Assembly (NCBI GenBank): GCA_021850085.1
Contig: JAJZRZ010000016.1
Coordinates: 1-10,452, forward strand
Direction: 5' to 3'
From: Actinomycetes bacterium
Lineage (GTDB): Bacteria > Actinomycetota > Coriobacteriia > Anaerosomatales > Anaerosomataceae
DNA length: 10,452 nucleotides
Below are positions 1 through 6,767 of the stretch, piece by piece (the stretch's first letter is position 1; each line of letters begins with the position of its first letter). The translations under genes were made by a program, and so were the position numbers. The notes under the pieces are model-generated. The model was given only the letters and a program-made list of their open reading frames with translations, did no database searches and had not been told where the DNA came from.

Positions 1-1221
1 TTCGGTGAGCGTGCCCGTCTTGTCGAAGGCCATCGCACGTATGGCGCCCATCTGCTCCAGGTAGATGCCCCCCTTGATGAGGACGCCCCGCCGGGCCGCG
101 TTGCTGATGGCGCTCACGATGGATACCGGAGTGGACACGACGAGGGCGCAGGGACACGAGACGATGAGCAGCGAAAGGCCTCGGTAGACCCACGGGCCCC
201 AAGGTTGCGAGAACAGGATGGGTGGCACCAGCACGATCCCGGCGGCCAACGTGAGAACGGCGGGAGTGTAGATGGCGGCGAAGCGCTCGACGAACGCCTG
301 GGAGGGAGCCCTCTTGGTCTGGGCCTCTTCGACCATGTGCACGATACGAGCGACGGTCGTGTCGTCGACCAGGCGTGTCACTCGCACCAGCAGCAGGCCC
401 TCGCCGTTGAGTGTGCCCGCGAACACCTCGGCCCCCACGGTCTTCTCGGCAGGAACGGACTCGCCGGTGATGGTCGCCTCGTCGATGCTCGACGATCCGG
501 ACTCGATCAAGCCATCGAGTGCCAGCTTCTCGCCGGGGCGGACGACCATGACCTCGCCCACGCTGACGTCCTCTACCGCCTTCTCCGTGATGTCGCCGTC
601 TGGCATCTGGACGCGGGCGGTCTTGGGCACGCCGCCCATGAGGTCGCCGATCGAGCGCCGCGCACGCTCCACGGTCCAGGATTCAAGCATCTCGGATGCG
701 GAGAAGAGGAATGCGACAACGGCCGCCTCCTCCCACGCCCCGATCGCGCCGGCGCCGACGATAGCGAAGGACATCAGGACACTCATGTTGAAATCGAACT
801 TCGGGAGGGAACGCGCCGCCTTGCGGAAGTTGCCCCATCCTCCAAGCAGTATCGCGGCGATGTAGAGAGCCATGAAGACAGGAGTGACCGCACCGAGCTT
901 CTCAGCGACGAATCCGGCTGCGACGCCGACGCCCGACGCGACCGTGCGAGCGAGCTCCCAGTCGATACCCGTCTCGGCCACGGGAGCGGTGCGATGCTCC
1001 TCCACGGTCCGGATCGTGTAGTTCTCCTTGCAGCCCTCGGCCCTGATGGCGTCGAGATCGCATGCGCCCGTGACGGCGAGTTTGCCGGCCGTCGGATTGA
1101 GTTGTGCCTCGGTCACGCCGGGCAACTTGGCCACGTTCTTCTCGAACTTGGCCGCGCAGTCGAGTCAAGTGATCCCCTCGACGATTAGCGTGTGTCTCTC
1201 GGATCCGGCAGCTGACGACAT
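1..1221 (-). CDS. cadA: Zn/Cd/Pb P1B-type ATPase, N-terminal part, candidate selenoprotein with UxxC HMA domain (partial)
   Basis: Exports soft divalent metals (Zn, Cd, Pb) across the cytoplasmic membrane using ATP. The frame opens at ATG 1221 behind GGGAGGA and runs off the left edge, giving 407 codons. Codons 11-75 form an HMA domain of CadA type (AAKFEKNV, LPGV). Membrane helices follow, with the actuator motif TGES at 252-255, the transport motif CPC at 356-358, and DKTGTLTE from the phosphorylated Asp400. Most of the ATP-binding domain and the C-terminus lie outside. One in-frame TGA occupies codon 19 (1165-1167), where the family has the first Cys of CxxC; the second Cys (codon 22) is kept. 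No other stop interrupts the frame. Sec insertion is likely, given the downstream hairpin. A nonsense mutation, sequencing error or internal start (for example GTG 1134) would give a protein lacking a complete HMA domain. CadC is divergent, supporting metal-inducible control. Family assignment is near certain; Sec is inferred. Confidence 0.9.
1129..1153 (-). promoter_or_regulatory. SECIS-like hairpin downstream of the in-frame TGA
   Basis: On the coding strand GGCCA (1153-1149) pairs with TGGCC (1133-1129). After one A/G mismatch, GTTC (1147-1144) pairs with GAAC (1138-1135), closing a five-base loop GAGAA (1143-1139). The loop starts 21 nt after the TGA and its first base is G. Known bacterial SECIS elements are short stem-loops directly downstream of UGA, with a small apical loop carrying a G in its first two bases, so all these features fit. 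SelB would bind it to deliver Sec-tRNA. No energy calculation was possible. Confidence 0.62.
1165..1167 (-). other. In-frame TGA, putative selenocysteine codon
   Basis: Codon 19 of the P-type ATPase reads TGA between ACT (Thr) and CTC (Leu), giving T-U-L-D-C where relatives have T-C-x-x-C. TGA still serves as an ordinary stop for the CBS-like gene, the ICMT-family gene and the second ATPase, so genome-wide reassignment of TGA is unlikely. Replacement of a redox-capable or metal-binding Cys by TGA, with the partner Cys kept, is the classic signature of a selenocysteine site. Confidence 0.7.
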
Positions 1222-1251
1222 GACGTTCCTCCCGCGACTTGGAACATGCTC

Positions 1252-1281
1252 CACTCAAACACTCAAACGTCTGCTTGAGTG
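1252..1281. promoter_or_regulatory. CadC-type operator 1 between cadA and cadC
   Basis: CACTCAAA is repeated in tandem (1252-1259 and 1260-1267). The second copy forms an inverted repeat with TTGAGTG (CACTCAA at 1260-1266, TTGAGTG at 1275-1281, 8-nt spacer). The site lies 31 bp upstream of the ATPase ATG, inside the divergent intergenic region. TCAA/TTGA dyads are typical ArsR/CadC-family operators, so this is probably where the neighbouring repressor blocks the ATPase promoter. I could not define -35/-10 boxes for the ATPase with confidence. Confidence 0.6.
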
Positions 1282-1294
1282 TATGGGTTTGTAA

Positions 1295-1318
1295 TATGAT
1301 GGTCAAGCAACTACTTGA
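1295..1318 (+). promoter_or_regulatory. CadC-type operator 2 with possible -10 of the repressor gene
   Basis: TCAAG (1303-1307) and CTTGA (1314-1318) form a perfect 5-bp inverted repeat with a 6-nt spacer. It closely resembles the TCAAATAAATATTTGA dyad of the S. aureus cad operator as I recall it. A possible -10 box TATGAT (1295-1300) abuts it on the left, although no well-spaced -35 is evident. The dyad ends 16 bp before the repressor's GTG start and next to its AGGAGG, so repressor bound here would autoregulate its own gene. Confidence 0.55.
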
Positions 1319-1334
1319 ATGTCTAGGAGGACTC

Positions 1335-1688
1335 GTGGGCAAGCAGACCAATCCGCCCATTTGTGAGATCGAGTGTATCCACGCCGACAAGGTGGATGAG
1401 CTTCAACCCATCGTCGGCGCTCTCGGCGGCGTGGGCGAGCTCGTGACCAATCTTGCGGACGATACCCGCTTCAAGGTGCTCTACGCGCTGAGCCAGTCGG
1501 AGCTCTGCGTCTGCGACGTTGCTGCGGTCGTCGGCGCGACGACGCCGGCCGCCTCCTATCACCTGCGGCTCCTCTACCGCACCGGACTGGTCGACTACCG
1601 CCGTGACGGACGGCTCGTCTACTACCGGTTGGCAGACGAGGACATGCGCCCCGTCCTGGAAGCGATCAAGTCCTACATGAGTCGCTAG
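1335..1688 (+). CDS. cadC: ArsR/SmtB-family metal-sensing repressor, CadC type
   Basis: Metal-responsive winged-helix repressor that releases DNA on binding Cd, Pb or Zn. The 117-residue length is typical. The start is GTG 1335, chosen for the AGGAGG at 1325-1330; an upstream in-frame ATG at 1239 would run through the operator. The N-terminal C-x3-C (Cys10, Cys14) and the ELCVCD motif (Cys58, Cys60) reproduce the four-thiolate alpha3N site of CadC. Recognition helix region: TTPAASYHLRLL, residues 69-80. The beta-wing follows at about 86-98 (VDYRRDGRLVYYRL), then acidic residues DED at 101-103, near the second (alpha5) metal site. It is divergent from the ATPase and co-directional with the cysteine desulfurase 78 bp downstream. 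A short hairpin (GTCGAA/TTCGAC, 1688-1704) directly follows the stop and might attenuate readthrough. Family assignment is firm; the exact inducer is inferred. Confidence 0.93.
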   Translation: MGKQTNPPICEIECIHADKVDELQPIVGALGGVGELVTNLADDTRFKVLYALSQSELCVCDVAAVVGATTPAASYHLRLLYRTGLVDYRRDGRLVYYRLADEDMRPVLEAIKSYMSR

Positions 1689-1766
1689 TCGAAGGGCATT
1701 CGACCAGCGAGGCGCTCTCACATCCACGGCCGTATCACGAGCGCATACAGAAACGGAGTGTGGCGG

Positions 1767-2897
1767 ATGGAACGCGTCTATCTGGACTACAACGCGAGCA
1801 CGCCGCTCGACCCCTCGGTCCGTGACGCGATCATTCCCTACCTTTCGACCGCGTTCGGCAATCCGTCGAGCTCTCACTGGGCGGGTCGTCCGGCACGCGA
1901 GGCCGTTGACCAAGCGCGATGCCGGGTCGCGGCTCTGCTCGGCTGCTTGCCGGAGGAGGTCGTCTTCACGAGCGGCGGCACCGAGGCCAACAACCATGCC
2001 CTCAAAGGCACCTTCTTCGCCAACGGCGCCGCCGGGCACTTCGTCGCCAGCGCCGTCGAGCATCCCGCCGTCGTCGAGCCGCTGCGGTTCCTTCAGTCGC
2101 TGGGAGCTGAGGTCTCGGTCGTGCCCGTTGACCGCTACGGCATGATCGATCCCTCGGACGTTGCCGCCGCTATCCGCAAGAACACGTTGCTGGTCTCGGT
2201 CATGCATGCCAACAACGAGGTAGGCACCGTCCAGCCGATCGCGGAGATCTCTGACCTCTGCCGAGCAGCTGGGGTCATGTTCCACACCGACGCGGCTCAG
2301 TCTGTGGGCAAGATCGCGACGCGAGTGGACGAGCTCGGCGTGGACATGCTCTCGATGGCGGCTCACAAGTTCTACGGGCCAAAGGGAGTGGGGGCGCTCT
2401 ACATCAGGAAGGGCGTACGGCTGGAGCCGCTGATGCACGGGGCCGGGCATGAGGCGGGCAGGCGGGCCGGGACCGAGAACGTCTCACTCCTGGTCGGACT
2501 CGGACAGGCAGCGGATCTCGCGGCCGATCTGGGACCGATGGACGAAGTGCTCAGGCTGCGAGAGGTGTTCTGGGCGAGACTTCGGGAAACCTTCGGTGAG
2601 AACGTCGTCCTGAACGGACATCCCGAACTGAGGCTACCGAACACGCTCAACGTCGCGTTCATCGGGCACGTCGGCGGGGAGATCCTGGCCGCTATGCCGG
2701 AGGTGGCCGCGACGACCGGGTCCGCCTGCCATTCCGGGACCGTCGACATGTCGCCGGTTCTCAGGGCAATGAACACACCCGAGCAGATCGCTGCAGGAAC
2801 GATTCGCTTCAGCCTAGGTCGATTGAGCAGCGAATCCGACGTCGAACACGTGGTAAGCCAGCTGACGCACATCCTCACGAGCAGAGCGCGGGCCTAG
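1767..2897 (+). CDS. Cysteine desulfurase, NifS/IscS family
   Basis: PLP enzyme that converts L-cysteine to alanine and leaves persulfide sulfur on a catalytic Cys, feeding Fe-S cluster, thiocofactor or selenophosphate synthesis. The 376-residue class V aminotransferase-fold protein is full length. It shows YLDYNASTPL at 5-14, the cofactor region TSGGTEANNHALK at 68-80, His99, Asp175 and Gln178 in HTDAAQSVGK, the Schiff-base Lys201 in SMAAHKFYGPKG, and the active-site loop TTGSACHSG with Cys321. ATG 1767 has GGAG at 1755-1758; the in-frame GTG at 1758 overlaps that site and is less likely. No Fe-S scaffold gene follows, so this is not a standard isc or nif cluster. Its place behind the metal repressor suggests metal-responsive expression and possibly sulfur or selenium supply. 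Group I cysteine desulfurase is clear; the acceptor is unknown. Confidence 0.93.
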   Translation: MERVYLDYNASTPLDPSVRDAIIPYLSTAFGNPSSSHWAGRPAREAVDQARCRVAALLGCLPEEVVFTSGGTEANNHALKGTFFANGAAGHFVASAVEHPAVVEPLRFLQSLGAEVSVVPVDRYGMIDPSDVAAAIRKNTLLVSVMHANNEVGTVQPIAEISDLCRAAGVMFHTDAAQSVGKIATRVDELGVDMLSMAAHKFYGPKGVGALYIRKGVRLEPLMHGAGHEAGRRAGTENVSLLVGLGQAADLAADLGPMDEVLRLREVFWARLRETFGENVVLNGHPELRLPNTLNVAFIGHVGGEILAAMPEVAATTGSACHSGTVDMSPVLRAMNTPEQIAAGTIRFSLGRLSSESDVEHVVSQLTHILTSRARA

Positions 2898-2944
2898 TCC
2901 CATTGCGGTCGCATCGACGCCATCCACCGGTAGGGCAGATGCAG

Positions 2945-2972
2945 CGAGCCCGCCTCAACCGAGACGGGCTCG
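2945..2972. terminator. Hairpin between convergent genes
   Basis: CGAGCCCG (2945-2952) pairs perfectly with CGGGCTCG (2965-2972). After a C/A mismatch the stem continues with CTC/GAG around an AACC loop. It lies 47 bp past the desulfurase stop and 58 bp past the cupredoxin stop on the other strand, so it can serve both convergent transcripts. There is no strong U tract. Confidence 0.6.
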
Positions 2973-3030
2973 TCGCGCCGAGCCTGCTTACCTGAACATC
3001 GAAATCGGCAACGCTATGAAATATGGCACC

Positions 3031-3525
3031 CTATTCGACGACCAGGGTGCCGGTGACCATCTGCATCTGGCAGAAGAACGTGTACTGGCCCGGATCGAGG
3101 GCCGGCAGCTTCACTGTCTTCTGACCTCCCGTGAGATCCTCATCTATCTCGAAGTCCGGGAATACCACTCCCGACATGCATCCACCCGGCGCCTGCGTGA
3201 AGGTAAGCTCCAAGGGCACGCCTGCCTTCGCTTTGACGACATTAGGGTTGAATGACCCGGAAGACGTATCGATCGTGAGGCGCTGAACGTCACCTTCTAG
3301 TGTCGTCGCCCCCTCGATCTGGGCTCCATTTCCGCCGCAACATCCGTCACCGCCGCCGGAAGCCTGAGCGGATGCAGCCTCTGGTGCAATCGGCGCCTGT
3401 GCTAAGCCGGCTTCGTTGCTCTGACTCTGACGAGCCGCAGCGAAGCTGTACGAGGCGAAGAACGCGCCGAGGACGAGCAGCGCGATGAGTACGTACTTCT
3501 TCATGGGATTCTTGATCTGTTCCAC
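3031..3525 (-). CDS. Exported or membrane-anchored cupredoxin-domain protein
   Basis: Probable extracytoplasmic copper or soft-metal binding protein. The proposed start is GTG 3525, with GGAGG four bases upstream (164 aa); ATG 3504, beginning MKKYVL, gives 157 aa and is the alternative. Numbering from that Met, a hydrophobic signal or anchor spans 4-24, followed by an Ala/Gln/Ser-rich linker and a CCGG cluster at 55-58. A cupredoxin fold occupies about 74-157, with GGCM (Cys109) and the terminal strand YTFFCQMQMVTGTLVV (Cys145, Met147, Met149). These Cys and Met residues are the likely metal ligands; plastocyanin-type His ligands are absent from these motifs. It closely matches the C-terminal domain of the protein encoded just upstream (TIDTSSGSF vs AVDTSSGSF; TVKLPAL in both), pointing to duplication. 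Last gene of the minus-strand set, 26 bp behind its neighbour. Electron transfer is possible but metal binding fits the context better. Confidence 0.8.
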   Translation of the reverse strand: MEQIKNPMKKYVLIALLVLGAFFASYSFAAARQSQSNEAGLAQAPIAPEAASAQASGGGDGCCGGNGAQIEGATTLEGDVQRLTIDTSSGSFNPNVVKAKAGVPLELTFTQAPGGCMSGVVFPDFEIDEDLTGGQKTVKLPALDPGQYTFFCQMQMVTGTLVVE

Positions 3526-3551
3526 AGGTCCTCCGAACCGGTAGGTATCGA

Positions 3552-5075
3552 CTACTGAACGACGACTTGACCACTTTGGTGGCCCATCCCGCATGCGAAC
3601 GCATATGTCCCCGCCTCAAGCGCGGGCAACTTCACGGTCGCCGGCCCCTTGGTGAGGTCTTGCCTGATTCCGAGATCATCAATCACGACCTCAGTCAGGC
3701 AACCCACAGCTGGACCGAAAGCGATTTCAGCCGGGACGCCTGCCTTCAGGACGAGCTGGCTTGGCGCGAAGCTACCACTGCTCGTGTCCACAGCCACCGT
3801 TTGCTTGCTGCCTGACTCATCGATAGTGGCTGCGGTAGGCGTGGGGGCCGCCTCCTGCGTTCCCTGCCCGAGGGTGATCAGTCCCGTGCCGGACAGCACT
3901 TGCCGCATGGAGTCTTCGGTTTGAGACGACTCACACCACGCAACGTCGATCTTCGACTGGGCGATGTCTATCGCGACCTCGCCGACGCCATCCATGCCCT
4001 CGAAGCCCTTGAGAAGTTGCTCAGCTTCCTTGGCGATATCAACCCCCTGATTGGCAGTGAACGGTATCGATGCCGACTGACACGCGCTCGGAGCGCCGAA
4101 GTTCCGAGTGATCTTGCCATCCATGACTGCGGGCGACGAGCCCTTGGCACCAGCGATCGCGAATCCGGTCAAGATGATTCCGACGATGACAAGCGTCGGG
4201 ATGCCCAGCTTCATCCTCTTGGGCGGTGCCGCCTCAACCACCGGCTCGCGGTCCGGCTTCTTCTTGTCGGTTGTCCTGGTCGCGGCTGGCGTCGACTGCG
4301 CGGCCTGCTCCTGTGACTTCCTCGGCTCTGGCTCGTCGAGCGCAGCCTTCGCACGCATCTTCCGGTTGAGACTCACAGCCATCAGGCCGAAGCCCCCAAC
4401 CGCGATCAGCATGATTATCACGACAGGCAGGGTGCTAGTCGTCGAACCGGAACCACCACTCGTGGAGGTGGAACCGGCGGCGGGCACGCTGTACGAGAAC
4501 GACAGATCGAGCACGTCGCCGGCCTTCGGCGACTTGACGGTCTTGGTGTAGAAGCTGTATCCCGCCTCGCCTGGCTGAACAGTCGCACCCGGCGCCGCCT
4601 GGACGATCTGCGCTCCCTGCGGGATGCGCTGGCTGATTCGCACTTCAGGGACAGCCTGCCAAGCAGTCCACTTCAGCGCGGTGAGGTAGTTGGTTCCATC
4701 AAATGTGGTGCCTGCGGACGTCACGCCTTCCACCTGCGCGGAACGCGCCTTGGTCAGCGTGAACCGGTAGACATCCACGCCATTGGCGGAAGACTTGGTG
4801 TACTTCAGCTCCGGGTCTTTGGACGGATCCCCGCCCAAGGTCTCCCCGATCCACTGCAACTGCATGCCGGCGGGCACCGCGAGTTCGGCTTCAGCGGGTA
4901 GTTTCGCCCCGGCGGGCAACTTGCCCGAGACGAGAAGAAGGGACTGCTGCTGCTCGGAATGCAGCGTTACGTCAACCGACTCCCAACCGGCAGGGCCGGC
5001 GAAGGCGGTGACCGCATGCGACGACACCGCGAGAGCGATGACCAGCAGAAGGATGAAACGACTGGCTCTAGACAT
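3552..5075 (-). CDS. Two-TM membrane protein with HMA-like and C-terminal cupredoxin domains
   Basis: A 507-residue modular envelope protein I cannot match to a named family. ATG 5075 was chosen for GGAG eight bases upstream. A signal peptide spans 1-26 (cut after TAFA), then a beta-rich extracytoplasmic domain (about 30-198), a Ser/Thr/Gly linker, TM1 (about 216-235), a charged and Pro/Ala/Thr-rich segment (236-288) that should be cytoplasmic, and TM2 (about 289-309). An HMA-like region follows at about 325-402 (EAEQLLKGFEGMDGVGEVAID), lacking CxxC but with single Cys332 and Cys381. A cupredoxin domain fills 424-507, with Cys459 in AVGC and Cys495, Met497 and His499 in FACGMGHQSG. The HMA-like call rests on secondary-structure feel and is weaker than the cupredoxin call. 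It lies between the small Cys-rich gene and the shorter cupredoxin, so these probably form one operon for metal capture outside the membrane. Confidence 0.8.
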   Translation of the reverse strand: MSRASRFILLLVIALAVSSHAVTAFAGPAGWESVDVTLHSEQQQSLLLVSGKLPAGAKLPAEAELAVPAGMQLQWIGETLGGDPSKDPELKYTKSSANGVDVYRFTLTKARSAQVEGVTSAGTTFDGTNYLTALKWTAWQAVPEVRISQRIPQGAQIVQAAPGATVQPGEAGYSFYTKTVKSPKAGDVLDLSFSYSVPAAGSTSTSGGSGSTTSTLPVVIIMLIAVGGFGLMAVSLNRKMRAKAALDEPEPRKSQEQAAQSTPAATRTTDKKKPDREPVVEAAPPKRMKLGIPTLVIVGIILTGFAIAGAKGSSPAVMDGKITRNFGAPSACQSASIPFTANQGVDIAKEAEQLLKGFEGMDGVGEVAIDIAQSKIDVAWCESSQTEDSMRQVLSGTGLITLGQGTQEAAPTPTAATIDESGSKQTVAVDTSSGSFAPSQLVLKAGVPAEIAFGPAVGCLTEVVIDDLGIRQDLTKGPATVKLPALEAGTYAFACGMGHQSGQVVVQ

Positions 5076-5133
5076 GAGAGGGACTCCTCGAAAGGTGCTC
5101 AGACGAAGCAGGGCATGCGAACGCACGGCCTCG

Positions 5134-5433
5134 TCAGACTCGGAGTTGAGCCACCTTCGCTTCGAGAAGCGGTGATGTCAGTGGTACCGGTGCCCATCCG
5201 GACAACGGCGCTACGGCAACCGACGACATCGGGCGAACGCCTTGGAGAAGCCTGGCGCATGCCTGCGCCAGTTTCGTGACCACACCATCTCGGCGCCGGT
5301 CCGACCGATCGGTCCTCACGCAACACGCGTGAAGGCAACCGCCGCATGCCACCGCCTCACCGCACACCGTGAGGACGAGCGCGAAGACGAGCACGCTGAT
5401 TGCTATGGTCATGAACCGCAAGAAGGCGAACAT
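5134..5433 (-). CDS. Small Cys-rich exported or membrane hypothetical protein
   Basis: A 99-residue protein of no family I recognise. A hydrophobic segment (about residues 8-27) ends in an AVA-like signal peptidase site followed by CGGCLHACC, so the mature protein may begin with a cluster of four thiols and a His. A basic stretch (RTDRSDRRR) follows, then a Pro/Ala/Val-rich tail ending VAQLRV. No clear ribosome-binding site precedes ATG 5433 or the alternative ATG 5412 (MTIAIS). It lies 58 bp upstream of the 507-residue gene on the same strand, consistent with an operon. The thiol cluster suggests metal binding, but no function can be assigned. Real coding status is likely because of the signal-peptide-like start and the open operon position. 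Confidence 0.5.
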   Translation of the reverse strand: MFAFLRFMTIAISVLVFALVLTVCGEAVACGGCLHACCVRTDRSDRRRDGVVTKLAQACARLLQGVRPMSSVAVAPLSGWAPVPLTSPLLEAKVAQLRV

Positions 5434-5783
5434 GCTTGGAAGAATAGCAACCGATATGCCGTGGTCGAAAGTCGACCCGCCGAATCAGCACAGGAACATC
5501 ACAGGTGCATCGAGCCCTTGGCGGGGCTTAAGCCCGCACTCGCAGCCCCGGTCGCGGCACGGAAGGGGTCCTCTGTGCGCCGGCTCCCGCCTCCCGATTC
5601 CGCACATCCTAGGGGTGCATAGTTCCTCGCCGCATCGAATACCAGCAGGTGAGCGCCTCTCAGTCGCCTATGCCGCATATTACCCGTACCTTTGGTGCGC
5701 TATGAGGGGTTGATTCTCAATCGTAGCGAGCCGATGGTGCACGCATCGCATCGTTCCGGGCATCGGCAGGAGTGGACATCGAG
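5434..5783. other. Divergent intergenic region, no gene seen
   Basis: About 350 bp separate the minus-strand cupredoxin set from the plus-strand transsulfuration operon and must hold promoters for both. I saw no convincing -35/-10 pair, T-box or SAM riboswitch core. It does hold a short dyad GGTCGA/TCGACC with a 3-nt spacer (5463-5477) about 30 bp upstream of the small Cys-rich gene, and a larger structured element at 5511-5542. Confidence 0.55.
5511..5542. promoter_or_regulatory. Structured element in the divergent region
   Basis: CGAG (5511-5514) can pair with CTCG (5539-5542) around an inner GC stem GCGGG (5521-5525)/CCCGC (5533-5537), with GCTTAAG in the loop. No gene ends here, so a terminator for a local gene is unlikely. 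It could be a leader structure for the minus-strand set, whose first start lies 78 bp away, or a protein-binding dyad. No match to a known riboswitch was recognised. Confidence 0.3.
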
Positions 5784-6767
5784 ATGACTTACGTGAACAG
5801 TATTTCGGAAGCCGTAGGGCGCACGCCGCTCTTGCGACTCCACCAGATCGGCCGATGCCTGCCCGTCACCATCCTCGCCAAGCTGGAGATGCTGAATCCC
5901 GGCGGAAGCCAGAAGGACCGGATCGCACTAGCCATGATCGCCGAGGCGGAACGTCGCGGCGACCTGCGACCCGGCGGTGTCATCGTCGAAGCGACTGCCG
6001 GCAACACCGGCGTCGGGCTGGCGATGGCTGCCGCTACCCGTGGCTACCGGTGCATCTTCGCCGTGCCCGACAAGATGAGCCACGAGAAGGTCGACCTTCT
6101 GAGGGCGTATGGTGCCGAAGTCGTATGGACGCCTACCGCAGTGGCTCCAGACTCTCCGGAGAGCTACAACGGCGTAGCCGATCGAATCGCCCGTGAACTG
6201 GATGGATGGCGACCGGGACAGTTCACCAACCACGCGAACCCTGCGGCGCACTATGTCAGCACCGGCCCGGAGATATGGCAGGACGCCGCCGGTCGAGTCG
6301 ATGCCTTCGTCGCAGGTGTCGGGACCGGTGGCTCGCTCTCGGGCGTCGCCCGCTACTTGCGTGAACGCAATCCCGCGCTGCGTGTAGTCGGCGCTGATCC
6401 AGCCGGCTCGATACTGTCCGGCGACGACCCCGGATCTTGGATCGTCGAGGGCATCGGCGAGGACTTCTTCCCCGAGACCTTTGATGCTGCGCTGGTGGAC
6501 GAATGGGTGCGCGTCTCTGACGCCGAATCCTTCTCGGCCGCCAGACGTCTCGCCCGCGAAGAGGGGGTGTTGGCCGGTGGTTCGTCGGGGACCGCCCTGC
6601 ATGCCGCTCTTGTCCTGGCCGAACGAATGCCCCGGGAATCCGTGATCGTCGTGCTGCTGCCCGACACCGGGCGCAACTACCTGTCCAAGTTTCACTCTGA
6701 CGAGTGGATGCGCGACCATGGGTTCGGCCACATCCTCGACGCGGAACAGAAGGCGGTGACCGCATGA
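5784..6767 (+). CDS. Cystathionine beta-synthase / cysteine synthase-like PLP enzyme
   Basis: Fold-type II PLP enzyme that replaces the hydroxyl or acetyl group of serine or O-acetylserine with a thiol, making cystathionine (from homocysteine) or cysteine. 327 residues, with no C-terminal CBS regulatory domains. ATG 5784 has AGGAG at 5768-5772; the in-frame GTG 5772 overlaps that site and is rejected. Shown by NPGGSQKDR (PLP-binding Lys44; Gln where GSVKDR is common), the TAGNTG phosphate-binding loop at 71-76, GVGTGGSLSGVARYL in the middle and GGSSGTAL near the C-terminus. EGIGEDFFP favours the CBS-like branch over plain CysK. It overlaps the cystathionine lyase gene by ATGA, so translational coupling and a reverse transsulfuration role (homocysteine to cysteine) are likely. 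The sulfur-replacement enzyme call is firm; the exact acceptor is inferred. Confidence 0.92.
   Translation: MTYVNSISEAVGRTPLLRLHQIGRCLPVTILAKLEMLNPGGSQKDRIALAMIAEAERRGDLRPGGVIVEATAGNTGVGLAMAAATRGYRCIFAVPDKMSHEKVDLLRAYGAEVVWTPTAVAPDSPESYNGVADRIARELDGWRPGQFTNHANPAAHYVSTGPEIWQDAAGRVDAFVAGVGTGGSLSGVARYLRERNPALRVVGADPAGSILSGDDPGSWIVEGIGEDFFPETFDAALVDEWVRVSDAESFSAARRLAREEGVLAGGSSGTALHAALVLAERMPRESVIVVLLPDTGRNYLSKFHSDEWMRDHGFGHILDAEQKAVTA

Noticed and set aside
1165..1167. Genome-wide reassignment of TGA (code 4 or 25) as explanation of the in-frame TGA
   Set aside because: The GC content is high and TGA ends the CBS-like, ICMT and second ATPase genes at the expected C-termini; reassignment would extend them.
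205..1188. Long plus-strand open frame of 327 codons and several overlapping ones
   Set aside because: They are antisense to the P-type ATPase, rich in Arg/His/Asp low-complexity translation, and have no recognisable domain. The minus frame carries clear ATPase motifs.
1323..2450. Minus-strand 375-codon open frame
   Set aside because: It is a shadow of cadC and the cysteine desulfurase, both of which show full family motifs on the plus strand.
5690..5760. Possible Fur/iron box around TTGATTCTCAATC
   Set aside because: Only one partial half resembles the box and the dyad is poor; no iron genes are adjacent.
5434..5783. SAM riboswitch or T-box upstream of the sulfur operon
   Set aside because: I found none of the conserved core sequences of either class, nor a terminator/antiterminator pair with a U tract.
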